Both the position numbers and the translations under genes were made by a program. This document shows, piece by piece, positions 22,740 through 34,081 of a stretch of DNA of 64,000 bases. The notes below the pieces were generated by a model. That model saw nothing but the letters and a program-made list of their open reading frames with translations, was not told where the DNA came from and did no database searches. How positions within the stretch are numbered: the first letter of the stretch is position 1; every line of letters begins with the position of its first letter. Source of the stretch: Syncephalis plumigaleata (lineage: Eukaryota; Zoopagomycota; Zoopagomycetes; Zoopagales; Piptocephalidaceae); assembly GCA_025201365.1 (NCBI GenBank), contig JAIXMF010000021.1:62001-126000 (forward strand), given 5' to 3'.

Positions 22740-23828
22740 ATGGGCCAGTCCAACACCAAACATCCTCGAATCCGACGACGTGGATCGGAGTTATCACCCT
22801 CGACGGATAAATCGATTTATTCCTCTACAAGCATGGATTCATTCGACAAAAGTAAAAACAATCTACTTAGTGTTCGTATAGTGAATCCATTTGCAATCGA
22901 TTGTAAACGTAAGAAGAGTCTGTCGTCTACAAGTGATCAGAGCGGATATAGCTGCTACTTACTGCCGACGAATATACACGAGAGTGAGCGACTAAACAAG
23001 CAGCATGAATTCCTAAGGATGGGACTAAAGACCAACCATTTTGCCCCGATCCATCATCCCAGGAAGGTACTCGATGTCGGCACGGGAACCGCAATCTGGA
23101 TCAAGGACATGGCGAGACTATGGCCATCATCGAAATTCTATGCCATGGATTTGATACATCCTGGACCGCAAGATGTCAAGTTTAAGTTTGCATTTGCCGA
23201 CCTACTCACCGGTAAGTATAATGGTTAATAAGTGTTTGTAGTAGATCTACACGCTACTATTCCAAACGTATTTATACCGACACGATGGCTGATCTATTAC
23301 TCCTCAGGTCTACCGTATTCTAGTAAGACGTTCGACTATGTACATCAACGGTTTCTATCCTCGGCCATCCCTACCAATAAATGGATGTCGGTATTGGAGG
23401 AACTCTATCGAGTAACACGTCCTGGTGGCTATCTCGAAATCGTCGACACAAACGTGAAACTCTCCACGGTAGGACCTATAACCGGTCAGATATTCGCACT
23501 CATTACCAACATGATGTCACTGGGCGGTATCGATTTGGAACTAGTCGGCAATGAGCTCGGGCTATGGCTAACGGAGGTTGGCTTCGAGCTAGTTGAGAAA
23601 CGTATCGGTAAAGTGCCCGTCGGTGAATGGGGAGGCAAGACAGGCCAGATGTGCTTTAACTCTTGGTGCCTGCTCATACGTTCACTCAAGGATAAACTAC
23701 TCGCCTCGAATTCATTGCGTTCCTGGGACTTTGAACTACTAATGAGCGAATGGCAGGCCGAGATCGAGGAAATCAATACGAGTTGCGAAATGGTAATCTA
23801 CGTGGCTAGACGTCCACTCAAAGCATAG
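22740..23828 (+). CDS. MT6: putatively N-myristoylated LaeA-like methyltransferase
   Basis: 330-aa paralog in two exons, 22740-23211 and 23308-23828. It starts MGQSNTKHPRIRRR: Gly2, Thr6, Lys7 and a basic cluster, again fitting N-myristoylation plus electrostatic membrane binding. About 75 residues of extension, then the core: VLDVGTGTAIW (third motif-I Gly is Ala), YAMD at the end of beta-2, FDYVHQR, TRPGGYLEIVD, GEWGGKTGQMCF and the terminal strand MVIYVARRP. Only the shared phase-1 intron before GLPYSSKTFDY is kept. It is the last member of the array in this window; the next gene is unrelated and on the other strand. Confidence 0.86.
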
Positions 23829-24171
23829 TAGTAATAACATCACATGTGTCAACATACCAAGACTAGCACATCTACCTGTTTATCTGCCTATTTACTCTAC
23901 TTACCTATTCATCTATTTGATTACACATCTACATGTATCCTCAGCTATTGCTTCATTCTTTTCTTTTTAGTTCTTTCTTTCTTTTGTTGTTGTTGTTCAT
24001 GCAAGCATACTATACTCTATTTTTGTCGCATTATTAATCTTCTTCTTCTTCTTCAAATATTACTTTATTAAACATTTACTTTACTTTTTTTACTTTATAT
24101 AAAATGATTACTGCTTATTACAATTATAATTCATTTACAACTTCCAATAGATATGATCAATGATTCTACAG
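23829..24171. other. Convergent 3' spacer
   Basis: Lies between the MT6 stop and the stop of the converging G-patch gene. TTC/TTG-rich; no gene or clear motif seen beyond AT-rich sequence near 24060-24130 that could serve as 3' ends. Confidence 0.4.
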
Positions 24172-24968
24172 TTAACGCTTCAGATAAGCTAATAGTTCTA
24201 GTCGTTCTACTCGATCAACTTCAGCTTTCCGTGCAATAGCTGCCTGTGATATATTGCTTCCTATCTAATAGACACATAGCATTCATGTATGCATATTAGA
24301 TTAACAACCTGTAGACTATACTCAAAACAACTAATCCCTACCTCCAAGTCTGATGGCGCGGATGATGGTCGCTCTTTCGCACCGAGTCCAAGTTGTCTTG
24401 GTCGCATACGAGCCTTTATCGGATGTCGTCGCCCTTGTAATTCAACGCCCAATCCTTGGTTGTCATCCCAGCCTGCCCGCTGAAGCATACGATAACCGAT
24501 ATTCGTCTAGAATCAGGAGATAGCAATAAATACGTTTGCACTACTACGTATATGATGAAGAATCTAGCTTACCTCATTCAAAACGATAGGGTCAGGTATG
24601 TCAGGATAATCACTACGCGATGCCAAGTGTCCAATACTTTGCTGATGTCGCTCTACACTCTCCCTCGATAGTGCTACTTGACATACGCGACACCATAGTT
24701 CATTGTCTAGTTGATCTGCCAAGTCATTTAAGACAATATGCTATCGTTGTATTTACTATTATCACTTACCTGCCGTTCCCGAGCTACTTTGTCCAGTGCT
24801 TTCGTTTGATTTGTGCTTATTCAGTTCGCTTGCACTTGTTAATACAAGATTCCGGTAAAAATCAACTACAGATTCGGTGTTCTCCTTGCTACTCTCGCTA
24901 TGGGATTCCGGTGTTCTATCGTGATCTGCTGCTCCTTCGGCGACAAACTCAATGCCTCTCCGGTACAT
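24172..24968 (-). CDS. Zinc-finger plus G-patch protein (GPANK1-like)
   Basis: 199 aa from four exons (minus strand: 24968-24770, 24715-24573, 24506-24342, 24264-24172); phases close exactly. A short acidic, Ser-rich N-terminus with YRRGIEFV and FYRNLVL comes first. A C2H2-type finger follows (W-C-R-V-C, then H and H in VERHQQSIGH). The G-patch is GYRMLQRAGWDDNQGLG with GRRHPIKARMRPRQLGLG, and a short helix closes the protein. The finger followed by a G-patch with the GRR-P-K linker is the arrangement of animal GPANK1 C-termini; no ankyrin repeats are present. G-patch proteins usually bind RNA or activate DEAH-box helicases, so a role in RNA processing is likely but inferred. Confidence 0.82.
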
Positions 24969-25587
24969 GGCGTAAGTGCACGAATGAAAGTGAAAAGAAA
25001 AAGCTTTACTGGCACGTAATCACTACTTCACGAACACGTTTTAACCTTTGTCCCTTGAATTAATGAGATCATTACGTGAAACCATAGAATTACTGCTAAT
25101 AACAATGGAATAGTATAATGTAGCACAATTGCATTTATAGTAGGCTAAGCATAAGATCGATGTCACTACTACCGATTTTAACGAGTTTAATGTTTACGCT
25201 GTCATTTGCTTTGGCTATGCCAATCCAATGGTCTATCGATGCTACGTGCATCCAGTAAAGATGACTACATTATTACAAAGATACCTCATTGTCCCTGGAC
25301 AGGCAAGAAAAGTCTCGATTTAGCAATGATGCTAAAAAAGAAATTTATGCATAATTTGTTAATGACCATGAGGTTGTCTTCTTTGTTAATCCACTTTACT
25401 CGACAGCTTCGTGCAGTAGATTCGTAATCAATTCTTAAATGCATCATTCTTCGCATCCTCCTTTCTCTCCCAAATCGAATAAATAGCATAGCTCGTTGTA
25501 TCATTCACTTCATTAAACAGCTTATCTTGAATCATCCAACCATACTAGGTATAGTCTCATTTATTACTATTTTCCATACCCTTAACC
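24969..25587. other. Divergent spacer, G-patch / BAHD-A
   Basis: Promoter region between two divergently transcribed genes. No gene seen; ORFs here are short and show no family motif. Confidence 0.4.
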
Positions 25588-26894
25588 ATGACCATTGAGG
25601 ATGTCGTTGAAACGTGGATCAAACCAAGTGAGGATAGTGTGTCGAGCACTATCAGTTAAGCTATGCCGACTATGTAGTAGCACCCACTTATCCGCAGCAT
25701 CTTTACTTTTATAAAAACCATGAAAGAAGCCCCGACTTTATGCCGTCACAAAAGCTAATTGATGGACTGCGTAGAACATTGGAGTTGTACCCGATCGTGT
25801 ATGGACGACTTGCTTTCCATAATGGTCAATATGAAATACGCCACTCGGATAAAGGCGTGCCATTGATTGAGGCACAGTCTAGCGATGATATATCAAAGTT
25901 TGAACCGTACTATCCGTACAAATCGCTCGATCCTAGCTGGCGTGCCATAACCCAGTTGGCATCGGAGGATCTCCCGTTGTTGGCCGTTCGAATAACTCGC
26001 TTCGCTAATCAGTCGGGATTGGTGATATGTTTCACGGGTAATCATATGATTTCTGATGGCACTGGCTGGGCGATGCTACTGAAAACATGGATGATGTTTG
26101 TCCGCGGTCAAACACCCTTGCCGCCCATTCACAATCGTGAACTTCTCTCGAGTCCACCAGGCTATCGTGTACCAATTAACGATGGCTCAACCGTCAATGG
26201 CAATGCTATAAAAAGAACTCCTGTTATATTTCGATTTAGACCGGAGAAACTTGCCCTACTAAAGAGCAATGCTATGACATCGCTTGGCACGACAAACGAT
26301 AAGGAGAACTGGGTATCCACGAATGACGCGGTTCAAATGCTAATATGGCGTGCCTGTGTTAGAGCAGAAGGTGCGTCGCCTGATAAGATGCTCGAGGGTG
26401 GTATTACGATAAATCTACGTTCATTTATACCGGAACTATCAAGTAATTATTTCGGTAATGCATTTGTCATTTCAAAGGTGCAAGTACGCGCGAATGACCT
26501 GCTTGCCATGTCCATTGGCGAGGCAGCTATAATGAATCGACGATCGCTTAATAGCACAAAGGCGCGACCGAGGGAGCGACTATTGGAGGAGGCCAGCATT
26601 AAAAATGGCAAGTCATTGGAAGCCAGTGTTCTAAGCTGGTTGAATGATATCGACTTTGCCACAACAGACTGGTCGAAGTTCGGCTATTATAGTATCGATT
26701 TTGGTTATGGTAATCCGGTATGTTGCAGGCGATTCATGTACTCCACAATGCGTGCTGCCACCATACTGGATACGACGATATTTCCAGAAAGTGGTAAACG
26801 CGGTCTTGACGTATTCGTATCAGTTGACGACAGTTTCATGGATCGTTTCATCACTGATGTCGAGCTATGCAGCTACGCGCAATTACTTGACTAA
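25588..26894 (+). CDS. BAHD-type acyltransferase A (frame broken once near its start)
   Basis: Member of the BAHD (CoA-dependent acyltransferase) superfamily, expected to move an acyl group from acyl-CoA to an alcohol or amine. HMISDG matches the catalytic HxxxD and DFGYG the structural DFGWG motif. The best start is the ATG at 25588 (MTIEDVVETWIKP), which aligns with the N-terminus of the paralog at 53637-54977. At about 25652 the frame jumps by -1; the main frame is then open to 26894. Restoring one base gives 435 aa, the family's usual length. Without it, translation could only begin at 25740 (384 aa), losing the first strand. One missing base in a CC pair would explain the break, as in neighbouring genes, so I list it as a gene with a likely consensus error; a true null allele is the alternative. 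Confidence 0.72.
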
Positions 26895-27071
26895 ATGCTA
26901 GAATAAATAATCTTATACTTTATTTGCTATTCTGTTTCTTTCTTTGGCTACTCTTCAGATATATATATATATATATAAGTTTTAAGCATCTTGTATATTT
27001 ATTTATAAGAGATTATGAGAGATGCAAATACAAAATAGGGACTAACAACAATCCATATGGTATGCATACGC

Positions 27072-28062
27072 TTATTCAGCCAATTTACTAGCAATCAATT
27101 CTTTTGAAAAATTCCATACATCATCGCGCAATTGCTCATTGCAAGCATAGTCGCTAGGTGTTTTCACCTCGCCATAGGGAACGAAATACATGCCACTATA
27201 CCGCTTCTCTTCGATCTCCCGGGATGTGACAGCGTAGAGTGTGGTGAGCGCACCATCTGCGGCGGAAATACCAGCGAAATAATAGTAAACCCTGAACAAC
27301 ATATCGCCGAACCATCCGAATGTTCGTCGCGCGTGTCGTGCCAATTCGGTACGTACCGAGCCTGGATGCACCGAATTCACCAGCACCGAAAGTCTCCCGT
27401 CATTCTGCTCGCTCTCCTCTTCGAATAACTTGGCGTAGTATTTAGCCGTCAGAATATTGGCCAACTTTGAACGACCATAGGCCGCGATAGGCTTATACGC
27501 GCTTCGTCGTTAATCTCTGCCAGCGTGAGTTGTACACCACCCTTCGGTGGCAGATTATGCCCGACACTTGACGTGAAGATAATACGCGATGGACGATCGG
27601 GTGTGCCGGCCGCTCGTATCGCCTCTAGTAAGCGTGCCGTGAAGTGATAGGGACCCAAATGATTCGTGGCGAATTGTCCTTCAATGCCATCGGGCGACAA
27701 CTCGTACGGCGTCACCATGATGGCGGCATTATTAACGAGGATATCGATCTTTGACTCTTTCTCAAGTAGATTGCTCGCGGCTTCATCGACGCTTTTAGAT
27801 TGCTTAGTTCCAACGGCAGGTAATGAATGTCCACCTTGCGATCGATATCGTTCGTCAACTTGATCGCATCCTCGCGTAGTCGTGCCATCGCATCAGTAGC
27901 TCGTTTCTCGCTACGACACGCCAGGTAGACACGGCACCCGTGAATGGCGAGTTGCAATGCAACATGATAGCCTAGACCAGTGTTGGCACCGGTGACCACG
28001 GCGACTTTACCGCTCTGGTCGGGGATCATGGCATTGGTGAAGTGTTTCGAGAATAGTCCCAT
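27072..28062 (-). CDS. Short-chain dehydrogenase/reductase (frame broken twice)
   Basis: NAD(P)-dependent oxidoreductase of the retinol-dehydrogenase/WW-oxidoreductase-like SDR group. Start MGLFSKHF at 28062. Cofactor motif VTGANTGLG, the NNAA motif, a Ser in FTSSVGHN and catalytic YGRSK are all present, but in three successive reading frames. Jumps of -1 lie near 27797 and 27497. The span of 991 bp plus two bases equals 331 codons with no intron, the usual size. Both breaks can be explained by one base lost from a short homopolymer (AAAAA, GG). Downstream, VHPGSVRTEL and the C-terminus are well kept. It is convergent with BAHD-A (177-bp gap). Substrate unknown. Either the assembly lacks two bases or the gene is very recently inactivated. 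Confidence 0.72.
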
Positions 28063-29024
28063 ATTTATAATAGTGCCGGTATTATGTGTATGTGTGTGCA
28101 CACTCTCTTCTCTTTCTTTTATTACGAATAAAGATAATAATGGATTACTAAGGATTAAGGAAAGTAGAATAAGGATGCATTCCATGTGACGAGTACAATG
28201 TAGTTCTCTTTATAAAGTAGTCACTACTGTTGTGGTACATATGTATGTATGCTCGTCATTCTTTCATGCTCGTCATCCAATTACATTCATAGTTTTGGAT
28301 AGAAGGAAGCAGCATTCATACAAAGCATTACACAATTGTACTCGATGTTCGCTTTACTTTATCTCCTATGCTAATGTAAGCCAAGGCCTTAATATCACTA
28401 ACAGGTGTACAGGTCGAGAGTGTTCGATTGGCTAGACCTACCCAGCCCGATATCATTAAACGATCACTCTCTTTCATTACCGGTTCAATTAATGTGCTGG
28501 TAGTAGAGGATGAAGAAGAATGATAGTCGGCCTCAATTCAGCTAGACCACCATGAGTCATGCGACATTTGCACATGCGTGTGTGTACCAGTCTAGCATTC
28601 TAGCCATTGTAGGTAGTACAACGTCAAGTATGCATACTAACATGGTACAGGTAAAGTAACCAGTTATACGGTATACTCGCACAATGTCGCTTACTAACGA
28701 TCTAGACAATTGTATATCATTGAGACTCAATCACAAGGCTACCGATATTTTGCTAGTATCCAACAAGTAGGTTACAAGGTATGTCGACAATCTAGACTCT
28801 TTCAATTTAGATAACAATTATGAATATAATGTGATCATTATTAGGACACAATGATAGTTATGTATAAACAATCTATATTAATAGTATTAGTAGTAGTAAT
28901 AATAATGAATTGCAAAATAAACCAAGTGATCTCCATTATAAAATATACCGCACAAACAATACAAAATGTAAATAATATAGTTAGAATAACAATAGTAATA
29001 AAGGTAGGTAGAGGTGGTGATAAG
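28063..29024. other. Spacer upstream of SDR
   Basis: No convincing gene. It contains the SDR promoter region (right of 28062) and the 3' flank of the large hydrolase gene, with AT-rich sequence near 28850-29000. Confidence 0.4.
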
Positions 29025-32000
29025 CTACAGTCGAGCTCTTAATGGTTCCAATCGGAATTTTAGCTCTTTCATCGGTCGTGATATCGGATCCCATTGTTCA
29101 AACTGTCGTTGTAACAATTCCACATCACGTAATAATGCGGTATTTTTACGTAATCGTTTATCTTCAAGTAGGCCACGCATAATCCATGGAAGGTAGTAAG
29201 GGTTAAGCCGTTCATCTGCCTGGAATGGTGTAAGTACCGGGTCAGCCGGATGTTCAACTGGTTGTCCACCACGTAATGGTTCTGGATGTGCATCGAATAA
29301 CCATCGAACAGCCAATCTATCATTATTAACAGCAGTAATATAGGTTGAAATACGCATTAATAAATGTGTAGTTACTCGCAATCATTCCATAATAGAAAGT
29401 AATAGCAGTACTTACACGTAAACTTGCAACTCCTCGTAAATAGTCGAGTGGCCCTGAGTGCCACTATAGAGTGAACCGGCAATTGCCTCGCTTAGATAGA
29501 CGATCAAACCATGATCGTGTATACCGTGATTACGCAATCGAAGTGCAAATGTAATTAGACTAGTTAGGAAATCGCCTGTATAGTCGACACCATCAATGTA
29601 GATGGCACGCAATAGCGAAGGATGCGAGAAACCATGCATGATACCCGAGTACAACTATATGTATTCATAGTTATATATACACAGCTAACATAGACCATAA
29701 TACTACTTACCGGTACCACTTGATCAGCCATCGATCCAACGCATACCACTTTAACACCTTGCTTCAACACCGTATGCATATCATTACGATATCGAGTGGT
29801 TACTTCCCGATCGGCATCCATAAAGTGGAATAGTTCACGCGCTGCATCTGCCTCGACATAACGTACCACTAGATTGTCCTTTAGAAATGGGAACGGACCA
29901 TGAGATATACCGGCCATAGCTAGCATACACACGCGTTGTCGATGTGTACGAACAATACCCTCGCGTAGTAGACGAGCGAGTAGCATAGTAGACACCGGTG
30001 TACCCTGTGAATGCGTGGTAACAAACACGCAATCCGCCTCGCTAAGTGCTTTTCGCCATAGAGCACGTTCCGGCGACATCAATATGGAGTACAGCTTCTC
30101 CACTCGATTCTGTACTTTACCCTCGCCATTAAGCGGCATTAACGTGATGGCATCGGCCGGTAATTGTACCTGATGCGTCTCGTATAGGAATTGTCGTACA
30201 GCCTTTTCCATTTGTTCGCAAAACTTTTCCGATGTTCCTGTAGGCTCACCAAACACTGTAACAAATAAACAAACAAATAAGTATCTATATACGCGCTTTC
30301 TTATTTAGACTTACTTCTCTGGATCAGTTTCACCGGTGCCCATCCATGTACACCAATGATGGCCACTTTATTGACGCGTGGACGTACAGTTTGACGTGAA
30401 GGGAACAAGTAGCTGCTAACCATTTCAACTGCTTGTGCCACAATACCACCCGATGCTTGATTAGATCGACGTGCTAGATCCGATTCAAATGCTGGCAATA
30501 CAAAATTAGTCGATATAGACTCGAATTGACCGGTTGTCGATCTCGTGTGACGTCCAGTTAACGAAGAAGGACGTGATTTCGTAGATGCTACACTATTTCG
30601 TCTACTATGTTGACGACCGCGTTCTTCTTCCGTAGTATTAGTAATGGTAGTAGTAGTAGTAGTATTCGTTGTTGTGATGGCCACAGTATCCTTTGAATTA
30701 TCCGTTGTCTTCTTCTTCTTCTTTGGTGTAGTTGCAGGTGATTTTGTTGTATCATTTGTTACAGAAGCAACAGTAGTATCAGTATTACTAGATTGATCAT
30801 CGATTAATGCATCAGTGGATACGTGTGCCTTATCCTTTACAAGATGTTGTGCCTGAGCAGAAGCAACGGCAGAGGAACGGAAAAAGTAGGACCATGCTGA
30901 TCGTGTTGCAGGCATGGTACTGATTAATGGATTAACCGATGAATCATTGTTGTACTTGGTACGTGTTGTAGTTTTACTTTCTACTTCTTTCACTTTATCA
31001 GTAGTAAGTGGTGATTCATTCGATGATGGCTTTTCCGTTTTCTTTTGTTCCACCATTGTTGTTGTTGTTGTTGTTGATTCTGTTTGCTGTTGTGCTGCTG
31101 TATTGCCATCTGTACCATGCCACCAAGACCATAGATAACCTGGTTGTGATCTTGATGTTGAATGATCTTCCATGATATTTGCACTATTATCTTCGTTATT
31201 AGATGACATCGTTTCTTGATGAACATTATCGCTATCATTATCATTGATCATTGTCGTGTCATTCGATGATTCTTCTACCGTACTAGTTTCCGGTGCTGTC
31301 CTCCAGGTAAAGAACCATGATGATCTTGCTGATGGATGATGTTTACTATTACCATCATTACCATCATCATTACCATTACCATTATTACTAGTACCATTAG
31401 AAGCATTTGATGTAATGAATGATTGTGCTGACGTGTCTGGTCGAGCAATATCCGATTGATCTTGCTTTACTGGATTGGAATCTACAGCAGGAGTACTGTC
31501 ACTATCCCCTTCATATGGTTCTTCTGTAATCGTTGTAATAGTATCAGGTTGTTGCCAATAACTAAATGGCCACCAACTACCAGATGATGCAGCTGTATCG
31601 ATTGCGTTATCATCATGTAAAGAGGAATCAACCATTGAATGATTTTTATATGATGAATTGGTATCTGCGTGAATAGAAGTCGTTTCTACTGTCTTCACTG
31701 TCTCTACTGTTTCTACAGGTGCAACTGTATTGTTGTCATCATCTTCTGTGTTGGTATAATATCCAAACCACCAACTAGATCGTTTGTTGGATGCTGCTGT
31801 TGATTCACTATGTTCATGACTATAATCCATCTGCTTTGTTGTATCAATAGCCTTGATCGACTCGGTATTCTTACTATCCTCCAGAGTTTGCGTAGATACT
31901 GATTCAGTTACCGGTGCATGTGTATCCTCTTGTGCATCAGTTGTGTCATAGTCACCACCACCACCGTAGAACCACCAGCTTCTTCTTGTTGGACGTGCAG

Positions 32001-33281
32001 CAGTGTCAGATGTATTCGATTTACTTTCATCTTTTGGTTTATCGAGCATAGTTGACGAGGATATAGGCATGGTGGCACTTTTCTCACGTTGCAATCCCTT
32101 GGGATGACGAGTATCCTTGATCATCGAATCATCTTGACTGGTTGACATGGTATGACTACTACTATGTGAATTGACCTCAGTTGTAGTGGTAATTGTAGTG
32201 GAAGTAGTGGGAAGACATGGTGTTGACGTGGATGCACCCGATGAACGATAGAACCACCATCCACCGCTTGTTGTACCCTTTTGCTTATCACTTTCCAGTG
32301 AAGGAGGAGCTGTCACATCAGTAGGCGACGTCTGTGTACCGACACTCTGTTGCCGTTTCATACTCGATGATAATTGACGATCATTGTTGTAGGTATCCCG
32401 ATAAGTGATTGCCTCTGCGGTTTGTAAGGCTGCCTCTGCAACTGCTTCATTATCACTATTCGTGGAGTGATCATTTGACGTTGAGTTTGCTGCTAGTTGT
32501 GCGGCAACAACGGACAATTCCCTAGTTGCCATCGATTGCGATCGACTAGACTCGATGTCATGATGAGATTGCTCGTTTGACTGATTGATCACGGGTGTTG
32601 CCAGTGCTGCACTTGCTGTGGCGGTAGTTGCAGTCACGGTAACTTCAGCGGTTGTAGCGGCCACCAATGATGTCGAGGATGTCGAGGCAGCTGCATTGGT
32701 TAGCAGTGAACGTAGGCTACCACGTCGTTGATGCGATGAGGTACGATCACTTTGAAGCATCTCGAGTGATATCGGGTCTATTTGACCGGTAGCCGAAGTG
32801 ACCACTCGTGCCGTAGTGTTTGTAGATGCAGTGGCTGATTGTCCAGCGGTAGATGATGATGATTGACGTACAAGACTAACGCCACCAATGCCTCCACCGA
32901 TACCGATCCCGTTACTACCAACTACCACTAGCGATGCCGGTCTAACCTTTGTCGATGGATTGGTTCTCTTTTGTACAATGGATTTAGGTGATGTGCTAGC
33001 AGCAGTATTCGTCATAGATGAATGTCCACAACTATCAACACTAGTGGAATGACCGAGAGATGACTGTTTGTTGTTGTTGTTGGATAAGGAGGATACCGAA
33101 GTGCTCGATGAGTAAGTGAACGTCGATAATTCACCTCTTGACCTAGCGAGGAGGAGAACGATGCGGTTACCGAAGATACAGCGGTGGATGCCGGACTATG
33201 TCGATTCGATTGTCGCCCAACAATGGGAATAGCGTTTGAAAAACGTAAATCCGTAGTGGATTCGTTGTCTTGTAGGTGCAT
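29025..33281 (-). CDS. Large alpha/beta-hydrolase with disordered Trp-repeat N-terminus
   Basis: 1323 aa from five exons (minus strand: 33281-33135, 33063-30315, 30255-29711, 29654-29416, 29316-29025); all phases close. Residues 1 to about 930 are Ser/Thr/Asn-rich and probably disordered. In this part seven short Trp-rich motifs recur at 65-95 residue spacing (near residues 318, 412, 480, 546, 632, 695 and 774): GGWWFYRSSG, RSWWFYGGGG, SSWWFGYYTN, GSWWPFSYW, SSWFFTWRT, LWSWWHGTD, SAWSYFFRSS. The C-terminal 370 residues resemble a serine hydrolase: VAIIGVHGW at strand 1, GEPTGTS, the nucleophile elbow VTTHSQGTP (x-H-S-x-G) and AMAGISHGPFP. This looks like a conserved fungal family of unknown role; no signal peptide. 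The 71-bp first intron (33064-33134) is the weakest part of the model. Confidence 0.75.
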
Positions 33282-34081
33282 TGGAAGTCAGTCAGGTCAG
33301 ATAGCAATTATATGTTGGATGAGTATATATATATATATCGTATGCTAACCAGTGCAGATAGTAACAGTAATAATAGTAAATGGAAACCCGATACTGAGTG
33401 ACCAACTAGTACTACTACTATTACTACTATGAAATGTTACTTGTACAACTACTTCCAACGCTAATTGTTACAGAAATAAGTAGAAAAAAGAAGAAAAAGA
33501 ATGCACGTCGAGGATTCCTTTTTGTAAGTGTAGTAACGTTGAAATAAGAGTCTGTTGCTGTGATGGTGGTGGTGGTGAGATTGCCGTTGCTATTGCAGTT
33601 ATTGTTGCTGTGTCACGACAACGGTTGCCGTGGCTATAAAATATTATGACTACTATGACTAATGAACTATCGGATAAAGAATATATGCAGTCAGTTTGTA
33701 TGCATTCTATATGTTGTACAAGGTGTATATATCCACATATACTGGCCAGTTGACTCATAATATCCTTGTGCATATACTCACCTTTTTCTGAATTAACCTT
33801 GCTAAATAGTCGACATCTACTAGTAGGTAGAGAGGAAATGTCTTACATGAGAAAGTATTGAAAGGATGAGATGGGTGAGAATGTGTGGAGTACTAGAATG
33901 AGATATGTGTGCGATTATTATGATGATGGAAAGGAGAGACGATGATTATCAGAATGAATGCGTATTAATGTCATCGTTATCTTACACACTAATATAGTAA
34001 TGCATATAAATAGATTGTAATGTAGTTATCAGATAATAAACAGTCATTATAGATATGTATTTGTATATTGGAATAGTAGAT
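33282..34081. other. Spacer, hydrolase promoter / TRM10 3' flank
   Basis: No gene seen. GGT/GTT and TA repeats are present (for example near 33330 and 33560); apparent short ORFs lack motifs. Confidence 0.4.

Noticed and set aside
24172-28062. A secondary-metabolite cluster spanning MT6, BAHD-A and the SDR
   Set aside because: No polyketide, peptide or terpene synthase or pathway regulator is present, and the G-patch gene lies in between; the enzyme types alone are not enough.
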